A stretch of DNA of 64,000 bases from Citrobacter farmeri (GTDB lineage Bacteria; Pseudomonadota; Gammaproteobacteria; Enterobacterales; Enterobacteriaceae): contig NZ_CP077291.1 in NCBI RefSeq assembly GCF_019048065.1, positions 4,712,001 through 4,776,000 on the forward strand. Reading direction: 5' to 3'. Positions 9,335 to 19,278 of this stretch are shown piece by piece. Positions within the stretch are counted from its first letter, which is position 1, and each line of letters begins with the position of its first letter. The notes beneath the pieces are model-generated. The model was not told the origin of the DNA, did no database searches, and worked only from the letters and a program-made list of their open reading frames with translations. Position numbers and translations under genes: made by a program.

Positions 9335-10714
9335 ATGAAATTAACTGTATTAGGTGGGGGCGGTGTTCGTTCCGCGTTCCTGGCAAAATCTCTGGCCTAT
9401 AATGCGCATCGTATTGGTTTACAAGAAGTGGTATTCCTCGATAATGCAGAAGAGAACCTGAAAATTTTTGGCGAAATCGCCCGTTATGTTTTTGCCACGA
9501 TTCGACCTGATATTCGTTTCAGCCTGACGACGGATCCGGTATCCGCATTAAAGAACAGCAATTATATCATCACTACTCTGCGTGTCGGCGGTGATGAAAG
9601 CCGCGTGCGCGATGAACGCATTGCGCTGAACCATAACACATTAGGTCAGGAGACCACCGGGGCGGGCGGTTTTGCGATGGCGATGCGCTCAATTCCCGCC
9701 ATTCTCAACTATTGCCGTCTGATTGAAGAACATGCCGCACCTGATGCCATTCTGTTCAACTTTACCAACCCTTCAGGGCTGGTTACCGAAGCCATCATTA
9801 AGTCCGGGTTTAAACGCCGGGTTTACGGTATTTGCGATGCGCCTTCGGAACTGATTCGCGAGCTGCCAGCCATCCTCAACTGCGACGAAGCGGATTTGAA
9901 AGTGGAATGCTATGGTCTGAACCACTTCTCCTGGTTCACCCACTTCACCGTGAAAGGGGAGGACGTGACCGACAAACTGGTGAGTAACCCGGAACTCTAC
10001 AGTAAGACGGCGATGCAGTACTTCTCACCGGTATTGGTTCAGCTTTGCGATAAGCAGTTACTGAATGAATATCTCTACTATTACTACTATCGCGAAGTAG
10101 CGCTGAAAGCGATTCAGGATGCGCCGGAAACGCGCGGTGAAGCCATCGCGCGGATCAACAAGGAAATGCGCGAGGAACTCCAGAGCGTTGATGCGCAGGC
10201 AAACCCGGAAGCCGCATTTGATATCTGGATGAAGCACTATCTGCGCCGCGAAAATAGCTATATGCAGAACGAGTCGCATCAGGAAAAATTCAACACTCGC
10301 ACCCCGTTGACGCTACAACAGTTTATAGAAGAGCCGGATAGTGGCGGTTACGCAGGAGTGGCGCTGGATATTCTTGAAGCAGTGAACAGTTCCACCAGCA
10401 AACGCATTGTTGTCTCGTTGCAAAATAACGGCACGCTGGATTTCTTACGTCCGGATGATGTCATTGAGATCAGCTGTGACCTGAGCAAAGAGGGGCTGAA
10501 ACCCGTTACGCCGATCCACGTTCCGGACGCCCAGAAAAACATGATCTCCTGCGTTAAGGAGTACGAACGTCTGGCAGTGGACGCCATCATGCGCAAAGAC
10601 AAGAGTCTGGCCATCCGTGCATTAATGGCGCACCCGCTGATTGGCTCCTGGTCGCTGGCCAAACAGTTGGTCAGCGAGTATCTCGACGAAGCGCAGTTTA
10701 GCGACTGGAAATGA
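9335..10714 (+). CDS. GH4 family 6-phospho-glucosidase
   Basis: This 459-residue enzyme should hydrolyse the phosphorylated glucoside delivered by the upstream EIICB. It shows the GH4 layout: the N-terminal NAD-binding LTVLGGGGVRS, the segment FNFTNPSGLVTEA (about residues 147-159), the metal-binding region GICDAPSE (about 169-176), and GLNHFSW. GH4 enzymes need NAD+ and a divalent metal and use a redox elimination-addition mechanism. Phospho-alpha-glucosidases typically have CDMP and phospho-beta-glucosidases CNVP at the metal-cysteine site. CDAP here favours an alpha substrate but does not prove it. The ribosome site CAGGAG lies 8 bases before the ATG. Confidence 0.88.
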   Translation: MKLTVLGGGGVRSAFLAKSLAYNAHRIGLQEVVFLDNAEENLKIFGEIARYVFATIRPDIRFSLTTDPVSALKNSNYIITTLRVGGDESRVRDERIALNHNTLGQETTGAGGFAMAMRSIPAILNYCRLIEEHAAPDAILFNFTNPSGLVTEAIIKSGFKRRVYGICDAPSELIRELPAILNCDEADLKVECYGLNHFSWFTHFTVKGEDVTDKLVSNPELYSKTAMQYFSPVLVQLCDKQLLNEYLYYYYYREVALKAIQDAPETRGEAIARINKEMREELQSVDAQANPEAAFDIWMKHYLRRENSYMQNESHQEKFNTRTPLTLQQFIEEPDSGGYAGVALDILEAVNSSTSKRIVVSLQNNGTLDFLRPDDVIEISCDLSKEGLKPVTPIHVPDAQKNMISCVKEYERLAVDAIMRKDKSLAIRALMAHPLIGSWSLAKQLVSEYLDEAQFSDWK

Positions 10715-11456
10715 TGGTACCCGGGGCGTCGGCTGACGCCCCGCCCGGATTTTGCAAAAACCAGAGCTTCAGCAGATGTTCGAATCCCAGAATGCAGTAA
10801 CCAAAGAAAGGATTGCTCCAGTAGATATCATCATCAAACTTTTGCGGATCATGGATGATGACGGCAGTGTCTGCCGCCTGGGCCAGCGGACTTTGATAGT
10901 CACCGGTAAAGCAGACCAGGTCGGTATTTTTTCCGTCCAGCGCTTTGACCCAGTTGAGTGCCGAACTGCTGCGACCGGATTTAGACACCAGCCAGATAGA
11001 GTCGAATTTTGCAGCCGTTTTTTGTTCAAGTATTTCGTAGTCTGGCCAAAGTGCCAGACTGGCATTCACGCCAATCACCAGGAATTTATTATAAATATAT
11101 TGTGCAATCAGTTGAGAGAAGCCGCTACCATGTATAAGAATACGGTCGTGTTGCAGCCGATTTAATAGCTGAGACTGGTTTTCGGCAGGCTGGACATTCA
11201 TAAAGTTAATATCATTTGTCACATCAAGTTTTGGCATTGTGATATTAAACTTAATGAAGTACACCAACTCCAGCCAGCCGCTAAACTTGAGCTTTTTCGC
11301 CAGTCTAACCAGTGAGGACGGATTACTGTAACAGTGCTCTGCGACGGTGCGAATGCCCTCACGGATGCATTGTTCTGGGTTATTCTGAATAAAGCGCAGC
11401 ACGTTGACTTCTGTCTTACTTAATTTTACATCACGAAATACATTTTCCAGTTCCAT
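10698..11456 (-). CDS. RpiR-family transcriptional regulator
   Basis: A 252-residue regulator with an N-terminal RpiR helix-turn-helix (about residues 12-60; EGIRTVAEHCYSNPSSLVRLAKKL) and a C-terminal SIS sugar-phosphate-binding domain (about 105-215, with HGSGFSQ and SKSGRSSSAL). I set the start at 11456 because AGGAG lies 6 bases upstream. The gene is convergent with the GH4 gene, overlapping its last 17 bases, and divergent from a FucP-like permease. AACAGGT boxes before both the PTS gene and the permease point to joint control. The ligand is likely the phosphorylated sugar; that is inference. Confidence 0.87.
   Translation of the reverse strand: MELENVFRDVKLSKTEVNVLRFIQNNPEQCIREGIRTVAEHCYSNPSSLVRLAKKLKFSGWLELVYFIKFNITMPKLDVTNDINFMNVQPAENQSQLLNRLQHDRILIHGSGFSQLIAQYIYNKFLVIGVNASLALWPDYEILEQKTAAKFDSIWLVSKSGRSSSALNWVKALDGKNTDLVCFTGDYQSPLAQAADTAVIIHDPQKFDDDIYWSNPFFGYCILGFEHLLKLWFLQNPGGASADAPGTIISSR
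10722..10743. terminator. Hairpin between converging genes
   Basis: CGGGGCGTC (10722-10730), loop GGCT, GACGCCCCG (10735-10743): a perfect 9-bp stem 8 bases after the GH4 stop. It lies within the last codons of the convergent RpiR-type gene. Followed on the plus strand by CCCGGATTTT, a weak T-tract. Confidence 0.6.
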
Positions 11457-11512
11457 TTTCCGCTCCTGTGAGTGCAAAATAAATTTACCATTTTTTAAAG
11501 TAAACGGTCTGT

Positions 11513-11521
11513 GCAACAGGT
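11513..11521. promoter_or_regulatory. AACAGGT box in the regulator-permease intergenic gap
   Basis: GCAACAGGT repeats the core of the boxes in front of the PTS operon (7672-7680). It lies in the 97-bp gap that must hold divergent promoters for the RpiR-type regulator and the permease. Short match, so moderate confidence. Confidence 0.4.
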
Positions 11522-11553
11522 CACTACATCACAATTTCATATTAAAAAAAGAA

Positions 11554-12729
11554 ATGAATAAAAATCTAACATTACTCGCGATGATATTTTTCTTGTGGGG
11601 AAATATAACGGCCATTAACAGCGTGCTGATCATATTTTTCTATCAATATTTCCATCTGTCATGGTCGCAGTCTATTTTCATTACGGTTATTTTTTACGTT
11701 GCCCCTTTTCTGACCTGTCTGCCCTGCTCAATGCTGATTGAACGCCGGGGATACCGCAATGTACTGCTGCTGTCATTAACGTTGTCGGTTGCAGGATGTC
11801 TGATGTTCGCCCTGGCGTTGCAACTGGATTCCTTCGCTCTGTCACTGCTGGCGATGTTTGTTGTGGCAACGGGTGTGGCGGCGATGCAGGTCGTCGCCAA
11901 TCCCTATCTGACATTGCTCAGCCCGCCGCACAAACGAATCGGCAATCTGTGTCTGGCCTCTGCCGTTAATTCGCTGGGAACTACGCTTGCCCCCATGCTG
12001 GTTGCGCTGCTCCTGGCGTTTTCCCCGGTTGATATCCTGGCGCGTGAAGAGCCTGTCAGCGCGCTCTGGCTTTGCCTCGCCCTCTTTTCGCTGGCGCTGA
12101 TTGCAGGCGTTTTCTGGATCCGCCTGCCGGATGTCGCGCGTCCGAAAAAAGCCGCGTCGGGAATGCATAATGCCTGGAAGGACAGAGAGCTGCTATTCAG
12201 CGTGGTGGCGATTTTTGTCTATGTCGGCGTCGAAGTGAGCCTTGCGACCAGCCTGGTGAAATATCTCATCACCATCGGTGGCTGGAGCACCACTGTCGCG
12301 ATGTCGCTGGTCTCTTTTTACTGGGGAGGCGCGCTGGCGGGCCGTTTTCTTTACGGTCTGCTCGCCGACAAAACAGGTAATTACACGCCGTTTATGGTGG
12401 CGACGCTGGCCTGCGCTACGGCAGTGATCATGGCGGTAGGGCTGAATAATATCACCGGCGGTTATCTGCTTATCCTGACCGGCTTAGGGAACTCAATTCT
12501 GTATCCGATTATCTTCGGGCACACCATCAATAAAAATCCGGCAATCGCCAACATTTCAGCCGCAGCAATGGTAATGGCCGGGATTGGTGGCGCGGTCATT
12601 CCCTTATTACAGGCCGTCTGCATTGACGGACTCAATCTCCGGTTCAGCTTTTTATTACCGGTCGTGCTGTATCTGCTGCTGGCGCTATGGGGGCGGCTTA
12701 ACCTCCGCCCCCTCGGTACGTCAACTTAA
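11554..12729 (+). CDS. FucP/GluP-family sugar:proton symporter
   Basis: A 391-residue major-facilitator permease with about 12 membrane helices. The segment [11 protein letters not shown] near residue 112 matches the FHS (fucose-galactose-glucose symporter) family hallmark, as does the [20 protein letters not shown] region in the second half (here [19 protein letters not shown]). I chose the ATG at 11554 because the hydrophobic helix starts immediately after it; the upstream extension would be polar and overlap the regulator promoter. There is no strong ribosome site. Its neighbours suggest uptake of a free sugar related to the PTS substrate. Its stop overlaps the end of convergent yicI by 4 bases. 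Confidence 0.8.
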   Translation: MNKNLTLLAMIFFLWGNITAINSVLIIFFYQYFHLSWSQSIFITVIFYVAPFLTCLPCSMLIERRGYRNVLLLSLTLSVAGCLMFALALQLDSFALSLLAMFVVATGVAAMQVVANPYLTLLSPPHKRIGNLCLASAVNSLGTTLAPMLVALLLAFSPVDILAREEPVSALWLCLALFSLALIAGVFWIRLPDVARPKKAASGMHNAWKDRELLFSVVAIFVYVGVEVSLATSLVKYLITIGGWSTTVAMSLVSFYWGGALAGRFLYGLLADKTGNYTPFMVATLACATAVIMAVGLNNITGGYLLILTGLGNSILYPIIFGHTINKNPAIANISAAAMVMAGIGGAVIPLLQAVCIDGLNLRFSFLLPVVLYLLLALWGRLNLRPLGTST

Positions 12730-15044
12730 AGCGTAATGACGATCTCATGACTTTGCGGCGTCACCACTACGCCGGATTCGCTTCCTCGATGTGAAGCGCC
12801 GCGAATACCGCTAATTTGCGCAATGTTACGCAGGCACAGCGTCCAGTTGTGCGCATCCCCATTCCCCGTCACGGTGAGGGTGTTGCCATTGCGCTTAGCG
12901 GTTAACGTAAAGGCAACCGAACCGTCAGCCGCAGGAACTTCGCAAACGGCTTCACGGCCCTCATCGAGAGAGAACAACTGGAAGGCGGTATCTTCATTCC
13001 ATGCGTAGTCAGGCTTTTGATTATTGCCCCCCAACGCCAACAACGTGTTGTCACGCACGTACACCGGTAGACTCAGGAAGTCATGCTGCTGCTTGTGCCA
13101 GCGACCGCCCTGTACTTCGTCATTGCGCCACAGGTGCGTCCAGCGTCCCTCCGGCAAGTAAAACTGCACATCACCGGCTTGCGAGAACACCGGTGCCACC
13201 ATCACAGAATCACCCAACATATATTGTCGGTCGAGATAATCGCATGCCGGATCGTCCGGGAACTCCAGCATCATGGCGCGCATCATCGGCGTGCCCCGTT
13301 CGTGCGCACGAACCGCCTCCCGGTACAGATACGGCATCATGCGACACTTCTGCTCGGTGAAGTAGCGCACCACATCGCAGGATTCATCGTCATATGCCCA
13401 GGGCACACGATAGGATTTACTGCCGTGCAAGCGACTGTGGCTGGAGAGTAGACCAAAAGCACACCAGCGTTTATAGACGTGTGCCGGCGCGGTATTCTCG
13501 AAGCCACCGATATCATGGCTCCAGAAGCCAAACCCGGACAAACCGATAGACAAGCCACCGCGCAGACTTTCCGCCATTGACTCATAGTTGGCGTAGCAGT
13601 CGCCACCCCAGTGCACCGGGAATTGTTGTGCGCCCACGGAAGCGGAGCGGGCAAACAGAACCGCCTCTTCTTCGCCCACGGTCTCTTTCAGCACGTTCCA
13701 CACCAGTTCGTTGTAGACGTACGCATAATGGTTGTGCATTTTCTGCGGATCGGAACCATCAAACCATTGCACATCGGTGGGGATACGCTCGCCAAAGTCA
13801 GTCTTGAAGCAGTCAACGCCGATATCCACCAGACCTTTCAGTTTGCTGGCATACCATTCACAGGCTTGCGGGTTGGTAAAGTCATAAATCGCCAGCCCCG
13901 GCTGCCATTTATCCCACTGCCACAGAGAACCGTCCGGACGTTTAAGCAGATAGCCTTTCTCTTTTAGCTCACTAAAAATTGGTGATTTCTGTCCAATGTA
14001 CGGGTTGATCCATACGCAGACCTTCAGCCCTTTCTTCTTCAGCCGACGAATCATCCCTTCCGGGTCCGGGAAGGTCACCGGATCCCATTCGAAATCACAC
14101 CACTGGAAGGCCTTCATCCAGAAACAGTCGAAGTGGAAGACGTGCAGCGGCAGATTGCGCTTCGCCATGCCATCAATAAAGCTGTTTACCGTCGCTTCAT
14201 CGTAGTTGGTGGTGAACGAGGTGGTCAGCCACAGTCCGAACGACCAGGCAGGCGGTAGCGCCGGACGCCCCGTGAAGCGGGTATAGCGGTTCAGTACGTC
14301 TTTCGGCGTCGGGCCGTCGATCACGAAATATTCGAGATATTCCCCCTCGACGCTGAACTGCACTTTTGACACTTTCTCCGAGCCGATTTCAAACGAGACG
14401 CACTGTGGATGGTTAACCAGTACGCCGTAGCCACGGTTAGTCATGTAAAACGGGATATTCTTGTAGGACTGCTCGGTGCTGGTGCCGCCGTCGCGGTTCC
14501 AGGTTTCTACCGTCTGGCCGTTGCGCACCAGTGCGGTAAAGCGCTCGCCCAGCCCGTAAACCGTCTCGCCGACGCCCAGATCCAGGCGCTCGAACATGTA
14601 GTTTCGCTGAGTGCTGGTGTCCTGCACATAACCATTGTTCTTCAACTGGCTGCCGGTGATGCGCACGCCGTCACGCAGGAAATCCAGCGACCAGAACTCA
14701 CCTTTGGTAACGCGCACGCTTAAGTGACCGCTTTTCAGTTCAGCAACGTCGGCGGTGTTTTGGATGTCGACCTTCACGTCCTGCACAACGTTGAGCGGGT
14801 AATGCGGACCGTTATCCAGCGCCCCCTGAAAGTGTTCCATGCGCACGCCTACAACCCCTTCCTGCGGCGAAAAGAAACGCAACGTAAACAACGGGGTATC
14901 CAGTTGCCAGGTACGTTCACGGACGTCACGCGGTGCGGCATAAACCACCAGTTCATTACCGTGCTGTTCTACATCAAACACCTGGACAGGATGCGTCAAA
15001 TTAAGGCCAGGCTGAATCAGCCAGTTTCCGTCGCTAATCTTCAT
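12726..15044 (-). CDS. yicI: Alpha-xylosidase YicI (GH31)
   Basis: YicI is a cytoplasmic GH31 alpha-xylosidase that releases xylose from alpha-xylosides such as isoprimeverose. The protein has 772 residues, as in E. coli. The nucleophile motif KTDFGER (Asp416 by E. coli numbering) and the acid/base region [19 protein letters not shown] (Asp482) are intact. An N-terminal beta-sandwich precedes the barrel and the C-terminal beta domains follow it. It lies 11 bases downstream of yicJ and is cotranscribed with it, which links hydrolysis to import. Confidence 0.96.
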   Translation of the reverse strand: MKISDGNWLIQPGLNLTHPVQVFDVEQHGNELVVYAAPRDVRERTWQLDTPLFTLRFFSPQEGVVGVRMEHFQGALDNGPHYPLNVVQDVKVDIQNTADVAELKSGHLSVRVTKGEFWSLDFLRDGVRITGSQLKNNGYVQDTSTQRNYMFERLDLGVGETVYGLGERFTALVRNGQTVETWNRDGGTSTEQSYKNIPFYMTNRGYGVLVNHPQCVSFEIGSEKVSKVQFSVEGEYLEYFVIDGPTPKDVLNRYTRFTGRPALPPAWSFGLWLTTSFTTNYDEATVNSFIDGMAKRNLPLHVFHFDCFWMKAFQWCDFEWDPVTFPDPEGMIRRLKKKGLKVCVWINPYIGQKSPIFSELKEKGYLLKRPDGSLWQWDKWQPGLAIYDFTNPQACEWYASKLKGLVDIGVDCFKTDFGERIPTDVQWFDGSDPQKMHNHYAYVYNELVWNVLKETVGEEEAVLFARSASVGAQQFPVHWGGDCYANYESMAESLRGGLSIGLSGFGFWSHDIGGFENTAPAHVYKRWCAFGLLSSHSRLHGSKSYRVPWAYDDESCDVVRYFTEQKCRMMPYLYREAVRAHERGTPMMRAMMLEFPDDPACDYLDRQYMLGDSVMVAPVFSQAGDVQFYLPEGRWTHLWRNDEVQGGRWHKQQHDFLSLPVYVRDNTLLALGGNNQKPDYAWNEDTAFQLFSLDEGREAVCEVPAADGSVAFTLTAKRNGNTLTVTGNGDAHNWTLCLRNIAQISGIRGASHRGSESGVVVTPQSHEIVITL

Positions 15045-15055
15045 ACTCTGTTCCT

Positions 15056-16438
15056 TTAGTTCTGAAATTCGTTATGCGTAAATTCGTGCTGATTGCGGCG
15101 CGCGCCCTGTGCCAGTTGGTCAAGGATATTTCTCAGGTAAGGCGTTTTGAGGGTGTAATAGCGTTTGGCAATCACGGCGCTCAGCAGGTAACAGATGGCC
15201 GGAACGATCGTGAACAGAGCAATAATGATGCTGATAGTGGCACTGTTCTGGGTTTTCGCCGTCGCGTCGTAACCGCCGCCCGCCAGCATCCAGCCAATAA
15301 GCGCGCCGCCGAGCGCCAGGCCCAGCTTGAGCACGAACAGGGTGCCCGCAAAGCTGATGCCGGTCAGACGCTTACCGTTACACCATTCGCCATAGTCGAC
15401 GGTATCGGACATCATTACCCATTGGATCGGCGTCACCAGTTGGTGCAACACACCGATCGCGAAGATAAAGACGAACATGGTGATGTCGGCTTGCATCGGG
15501 ACGAAGAACATCGCGAGACTAACCACCGCCAGCGCCGCATTGGTCCACCAGAAAATGCTGACTTTGCATTTCCAGTCGGTGAGCGGTTTTGCCAGCGCGG
15601 AGCCAATCAGGTTGCCGACGCAGTAGGTGGTCAGGAAGGCAACGAACACCTCGGGCGTTCCCAGGATCCAGGTGACGTAATACATCATCGCACCACCGCG
15701 CACGCAGACGGCGAGGATATTGAGGATGGTCAGGAGCCCCACGATCCGCCACTGGTCGTTTTGCCAGATATCGCGCAGATCTTCGCGCATCGAGGTGGTG
15801 CTCGGCGGTGCTTCCACACGCTCTTTAGTGGTGAAGAAGCAGAACGCCAGCATCAGGAACGCCACCACGGACAGCACCGCAATCCCGCCCTGGAAACCCA
15901 GCGCTTTGTTATCGGCGTCAATGAAATTCACCAACGGCATCATCAGCACGGTCGAGAGCATCCCGCCCGCCGTCGCCAGCACAAAGCGCCATGACTGGAG
16001 GGAAATGCGCTGCGTTGGATCGCTGGTAATCACCCCACCCAGCGCGCAATACGGGATATTCACCACGGTATAAAGCAGCGTCAGCAGCGTATAGGTGACA
16101 GCGGCGTAAATCATCTTACCGTTCAGGCTGAGGTCCGGCGTGCTGTACGCCAGAACGCAAACAATACCAAACGGCAGTGCGCCAAACAGCACCCACGGAC
16201 GGAATTTTCCCCAACGAGAGCGCGTGCGGTCTGCCAGCAGTCCCATGCACGGGTCTGAAATGGCGTCCAGCACACGCGCCAGTAAAAACATGGTGCCGAC
16301 AAAACCGGCAGGAATACCGAAAATGTCAGTATAAAAAAACATCATATACAGCATGACGTTATCGAAAATAATATGACTGGCAGCGTCACCCATCCCGTAG
16401 CCAATCTTCTCCTTAACAGACAAAACATGAATAGTCAT
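15056..16438 (-). CDS. yicJ: Glycoside-pentoside-hexuronide (GPH) transporter YicJ
   Basis: A 460-residue symporter of the GPH family, related to MelB, predicted to import alpha-xylosides for YicI. The family motif around [14 protein letters not shown] (about residues 70-83) and the region [17 protein letters not shown] are present. I placed the start at 16438 because AAGGATGTGTT precedes it and it gives the E. coli length; an in-frame start 30 bases upstream has poorer context. The yicJ-yicI pair lies next to selC as in E. coli K-12. Confidence 0.95.
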   Translation of the reverse strand: MTIHVLSVKEKIGYGMGDAASHIIFDNVMLYMMFFYTDIFGIPAGFVGTMFLLARVLDAISDPCMGLLADRTRSRWGKFRPWVLFGALPFGIVCVLAYSTPDLSLNGKMIYAAVTYTLLTLLYTVVNIPYCALGGVITSDPTQRISLQSWRFVLATAGGMLSTVLMMPLVNFIDADNKALGFQGGIAVLSVVAFLMLAFCFFTTKERVEAPPSTTSMREDLRDIWQNDQWRIVGLLTILNILAVCVRGGAMMYYVTWILGTPEVFVAFLTTYCVGNLIGSALAKPLTDWKCKVSIFWWTNAALAVVSLAMFFVPMQADITMFVFIFAIGVLHQLVTPIQWVMMSDTVDYGEWCNGKRLTGISFAGTLFVLKLGLALGGALIGWMLAGGGYDATAKTQNSATISIIIALFTIVPAICYLLSAVIAKRYYTLKTPYLRNILDQLAQGARRNQHEFTHNEFQN

Positions 16439-16690
16439 AACACATCCTTTTCGCGCTCCCATGCGCACTGGTACCGGTTACCGTTTTTGTAAACCATCCC
16501 GTTGGCTGCGAATATTCCGATATCTCGTTATCAAATTACGATTCTTGTTTTCTGTGATCGCGGTTGCGCCAGAAGATGTGAGGAAATGTAACTAGAGGAA
16601 TTTATGAGGATTTATATGAAACCGATCATAGTAAAGAGAAAGGGAAGTTAAAAAAGTGAGTGAGGGGGTGTGGAAACGTCAGGAAGTAGC

Positions 16691-16696
16691 TATAAT
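16691..16696 (+). promoter_or_regulatory. -10 element of the selC promoter
   Basis: TATAAT followed by a GC-rich discriminator (GCGCCCCGCC) and a tRNA start 31 bases further on. This is the layout of a stringently controlled stable-RNA promoter. No convincing -35 hexamer is visible. Confidence 0.7.
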
Positions 16697-16727
16697 GCGC
16701 CCCGCCTCCATGTAGCAATGCAGGCGC

Positions 16728-16822
16728 GGAAGATCGTCGTCTCCGGTGAGGCGGCTGGACTTCAAATCCAGTTGGGGCCGCCAGCGGTCCCGGGCAGGTT
16801 CGACTCCTGTGATCTTCCGCCA
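16728..16822 (+). tRNA. selC: Selenocysteine tRNA (tRNA-Sec, anticodon TCA)
   Basis: A 95-base tRNA with the encoded CCA end, an 8-bp acceptor stem (GGAAGATC pairing with GATCTTCC), the long variable arm GTTGGGGCCGCCAGCGGTCCCGGGC, and the TCA anticodon in GGACTTCAAATCC. These are the hallmarks of selC, the UGA-decoding selenocysteine tRNA, and the sequence is as I remember E. coli selC. selC is a known integration hotspot (SPI-3 and LEE in relatives). Here a fra-type operon follows directly. Confidence 0.98.
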
Positions 16823-16955
16823 GTTTGCCTCTCCTGAGTTCTCCCTAAGTCAACTAACCCCTTCTGAATGCAGCGATGCTCTCCTGAGGTCAACTCATAT
16901 CTATTAGATATCATGAACTTTTAGCACGGCTTTGGCGCGTAAAACGATAAATAAA

Positions 16956-16978
16956 CGGCCCCTTAAACGAGCGGGCCG
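16956..16978 (-). terminator. Terminator candidate after the fra operon
   Basis: Read on the minus strand, CGGCCC and GGGCCG form a 6-bp GC stem with an 11-base loop, followed by TTTATTTAT. It begins about 10 bases after the fraA stop. Confidence 0.6.
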
Positions 16979-16988
16979 GCGAACAAAA

Positions 16989-18308
16989 TTAACCTAACAC
17001 CATTTTGCCGATCATCAGCCCCATCGCCACAGAGACAATCACATTCACCAGGCCGGGACGCATAAAGCTGTGGTTAAGCACGTATTTGCCGATACGGGTG
17101 GTGCCGGTATCGTCGAAGGCCAACGCCGCGAGGCACTGCCCGGCTACCGGAATAAAGAAGTAGCCGTTAACCGCAGGCCAGGAGCCAATCAGCGCATACG
17201 CCGGTAACCCCAACGCCAGCCCCAGCGGCAGCAGAATCAGGGTAGTCGCCGCCTGACTGCTGACCATCGCCGAGACAAAGAACATCATGATGGCGATGAG
17301 CCAGGTATGCTCCTGCAACAGCACCTGCACTTCGGATTTGATCAGGTCGATATGGCTACTGACGAAGGTTTCACTCATCCACGCCAGGCCAAAGGCACAA
17401 ACGATCGCCAGCGCACCGGCGCGGAACACGCTGCCACTGAGGATGTGATCCACCTGCGGGCGGCACAGCAGCACAATCAGGCAGGCAAAAGAGAGCATCA
17501 CAATCTGGATCGCCGCCGACATCGAGAGCGGTTGCAGCCCTTTGGTGGTTTCAACCAGCGGACGCAGGCCCGGCACTAGCCCCAGCAGCACAATCACCAC
17601 CGCGCCGGTCAGGAACAACAGCACCGAGAGTTTCGCGTGTGGCGCAATTTCAGTGCTGCGCTCCGCTTTGCCGATCGGCTTGAGCAACCCTTCCGCCAGG
17701 CGACGCTGGTATTCCGGATCGTCCTTCAGTTCCTTGCCTTTATTAAAGGTGGCGATCGCTCCCGCCGCCACGCCAATCAGCGTCGCCGGGACGCAAATCA
17801 TCATGATAGTGGAAATAGAGATGCCGAACGGGGCCATCAGGCCAATCATCGCCGCCATGGCCGCCGAAATCGGGCTGGCGGTTATCGCCTGCTGAGACGC
17901 GATGACCGAAATCGACAGCGGACGCTCCGGGCGAATGCCGGAATCCCGCGCCACTTCGGAGATCACCGGCAGCAGGCTGTACACCACATGCCCGGTGCCG
18001 GACATAAAGGTGAAGATATAACAGATAAACGGTGCCAGCAGCGTGATATAGCGCGGATGGCGGCGCAGCATTTTTTCCGCCAGCCGGACTAATAAATCCA
18101 GTCCGCCGGACGCCTGTAATGACGATGCCGCTAATACTACCGAGAGAATAATTAAAATAACATCAATGGGCGGCGACGAGGGCGTCAGGCCAAAACCAAA
18201 TACCAGAACGCCAACGCCAAGGCCGCCAACCATACCTAAAAATACGCCGCCAATACGCGCACCAAACATCAGGGCAACCAGGATAAAACACAATTCTGTC
18301 CAGAACAT
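16989..18308 (-). CDS. fraA: FraA-like transporter, Dcu (C4-dicarboxylate) family
   Basis: A 439-residue inner-membrane carrier of the DcuA/DcuB family: LGARIGGVFLGM-type N-terminus, ASPISAAMAAMIG (about residues 138-150), and the C-terminal FDDTGTTRIGKYVLNHSF. In Salmonella the member of this family in the fra locus is FraA, the importer for fructose-asparagine or its deamidated form. Here it is the third gene of a fraB-fraD-fraA operon, 61 bases after fraD, so FraA is the best assignment. Without that context it would only be called an anaerobic C4-dicarboxylate transporter homologue. A GGGGG-rich ribosome site precedes the ATG. Confidence 0.85.
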   Translation of the reverse strand: MFWTELCFILVALMFGARIGGVFLGMVGGLGVGVLVFGFGLTPSSPPIDVILIILSVVLAASSLQASGGLDLLVRLAEKMLRRHPRYITLLAPFICYIFTFMSGTGHVVYSLLPVISEVARDSGIRPERPLSISVIASQQAITASPISAAMAAMIGLMAPFGISISTIMMICVPATLIGVAAGAIATFNKGKELKDDPEYQRRLAEGLLKPIGKAERSTEIAPHAKLSVLLFLTGAVVIVLLGLVPGLRPLVETTKGLQPLSMSAAIQIVMLSFACLIVLLCRPQVDHILSGSVFRAGALAIVCAFGLAWMSETFVSSHIDLIKSEVQVLLQEHTWLIAIMMFFVSAMVSSQAATTLILLPLGLALGLPAYALIGSWPAVNGYFFIPVAGQCLAALAFDDTGTTRIGKYVLNHSFMRPGLVNVIVSVAMGLMIGKMVLG

Positions 18309-18369
18309 ACTTACCCCCGGATAATGGAGTGAATTCCAGTTATGTTTTTATGTAATCGGTGAAAGGCAA

Positions 18370-19215
18370 TTAGCCGGAATACGGTTTACCAAAGCCAAAC
18401 GCGCCATAATGATGTAAGACCTGGCCCGCGGATTTCCCGCCTGCCGTCATGGCGCGAATAATATCGTCATGGTCCGGTTGGGGTTTATCGCATGCCAGAA
18501 TGGATAGCATAAAGCCAGTTAAAAAAGCATCCCCCGCGCCGAGAGTATCGACCGGTTGAATATAAACAGGCTGCCACTCAATAAGTTCACCGCCGGCATA
18601 GTAATAAACCTTTTCATGCCCGCGGGTAGCGATAACATGTTTACAACCGTAATCGTATAAATTATAAATTTTATTAATCGTCTCTTCGACCGATAATGCG
18701 CCGCAGGAAATAAAACCATAATCGACCCACGGACATACCTGTTGAAAATAGTCGTCAGTCCCTCGCCCGGAAAAATCAAACGACAGGGTGACATTGCGTT
18801 GTTTAATTTTTTCTAATTCCGGTTCGAGAAATCCATTAATGCTGGAGTGCACCGCATCGAATTGCGCAATATAATCGAGATCGTCGTCGGATAATTGCAG
18901 CGGGTGTTCCCGTAATACGCCGTTTTTATTACTGGTGACAAATTCCCTGTCGCCATCCACCAGCCGGATACAGGCATAGCCGTTTTCCCCGACATAGTGG
19001 CGACAGCGCTGACTGTCGATGTTCAGTTCCTGCAATGTTTCCTGCACGTGCCGTGCGGCGGCATCGTTGCCGAACGCGCCAAGAAACGCGCTTTCACAGC
19101 CCGCCAGCCGGGCATACACCGCGAAGTTCAGTGCATTACCGCCGGGATACATCACGCCGGAATGGAGATATTTATCAACGACATTATCACCAATGCCAAT
19201 CACCTTAATGTCCAT
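18370..19215 (-). CDS. fraD: FraD-like PfkB-family sugar kinase
   Basis: A 282-residue PfkB kinase. The N-terminal substrate region VIGIGDNVVDKY...MYPGGNALNFAV and the C-terminal anion-hole/catalytic motif DTLGAGDAFLTGF are present. In the fra pathway FraD phosphorylates fructose-aspartate at the 6 position before FraB cleaves it. I chose the second of two adjacent ATG codons (19215) because AAGGA is then 6 bases upstream. fraB ends 63 bases upstream and fraA begins 61 bases downstream, on the same strand. It also resembles FrlD (fructoselysine kinase), but FraB and FraA next to it favour fra. Confidence 0.85.
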   Translation of the reverse strand: MDIKVIGIGDNVVDKYLHSGVMYPGGNALNFAVYARLAGCESAFLGAFGNDAAARHVQETLQELNIDSQRCRHYVGENGYACIRLVDGDREFVTSNKNGVLREHPLQLSDDDLDYIAQFDAVHSSINGFLEPELEKIKQRNVTLSFDFSGRGTDDYFQQVCPWVDYGFISCGALSVEETINKIYNLYDYGCKHVIATRGHEKVYYYAGGELIEWQPVYIQPVDTLGAGDAFLTGFMLSILACDKPQPDHDDIIRAMTAGGKSAGQVLHHYGAFGFGKPYSG

Positions 19216-19278
19216 CATTATTCCTTGTTGATAACGATAAATCGAGCGTCCCTGCCCCTGCGTCAAATCCTGGCGTGA

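Noticed and set aside
15074..15994. A 306-codon open frame opposite yicJ
   Set aside because: Its Arg/His/Gln-rich sequence is the reverse of a membrane protein gene; yicJ is well supported on the other strand.
16823..16988. Integrase gene or further att copies immediately after selC
   Set aside because: The 166 bases hold only the fra terminator and two short CTCTCCTGAG repeats; no integrase-like frame is present.
17307..18092. Open frames on the plus strand across fraA
   Set aside because: Shadows of the Dcu-family gene; their translations are low-complexity and have no plausible start sites.
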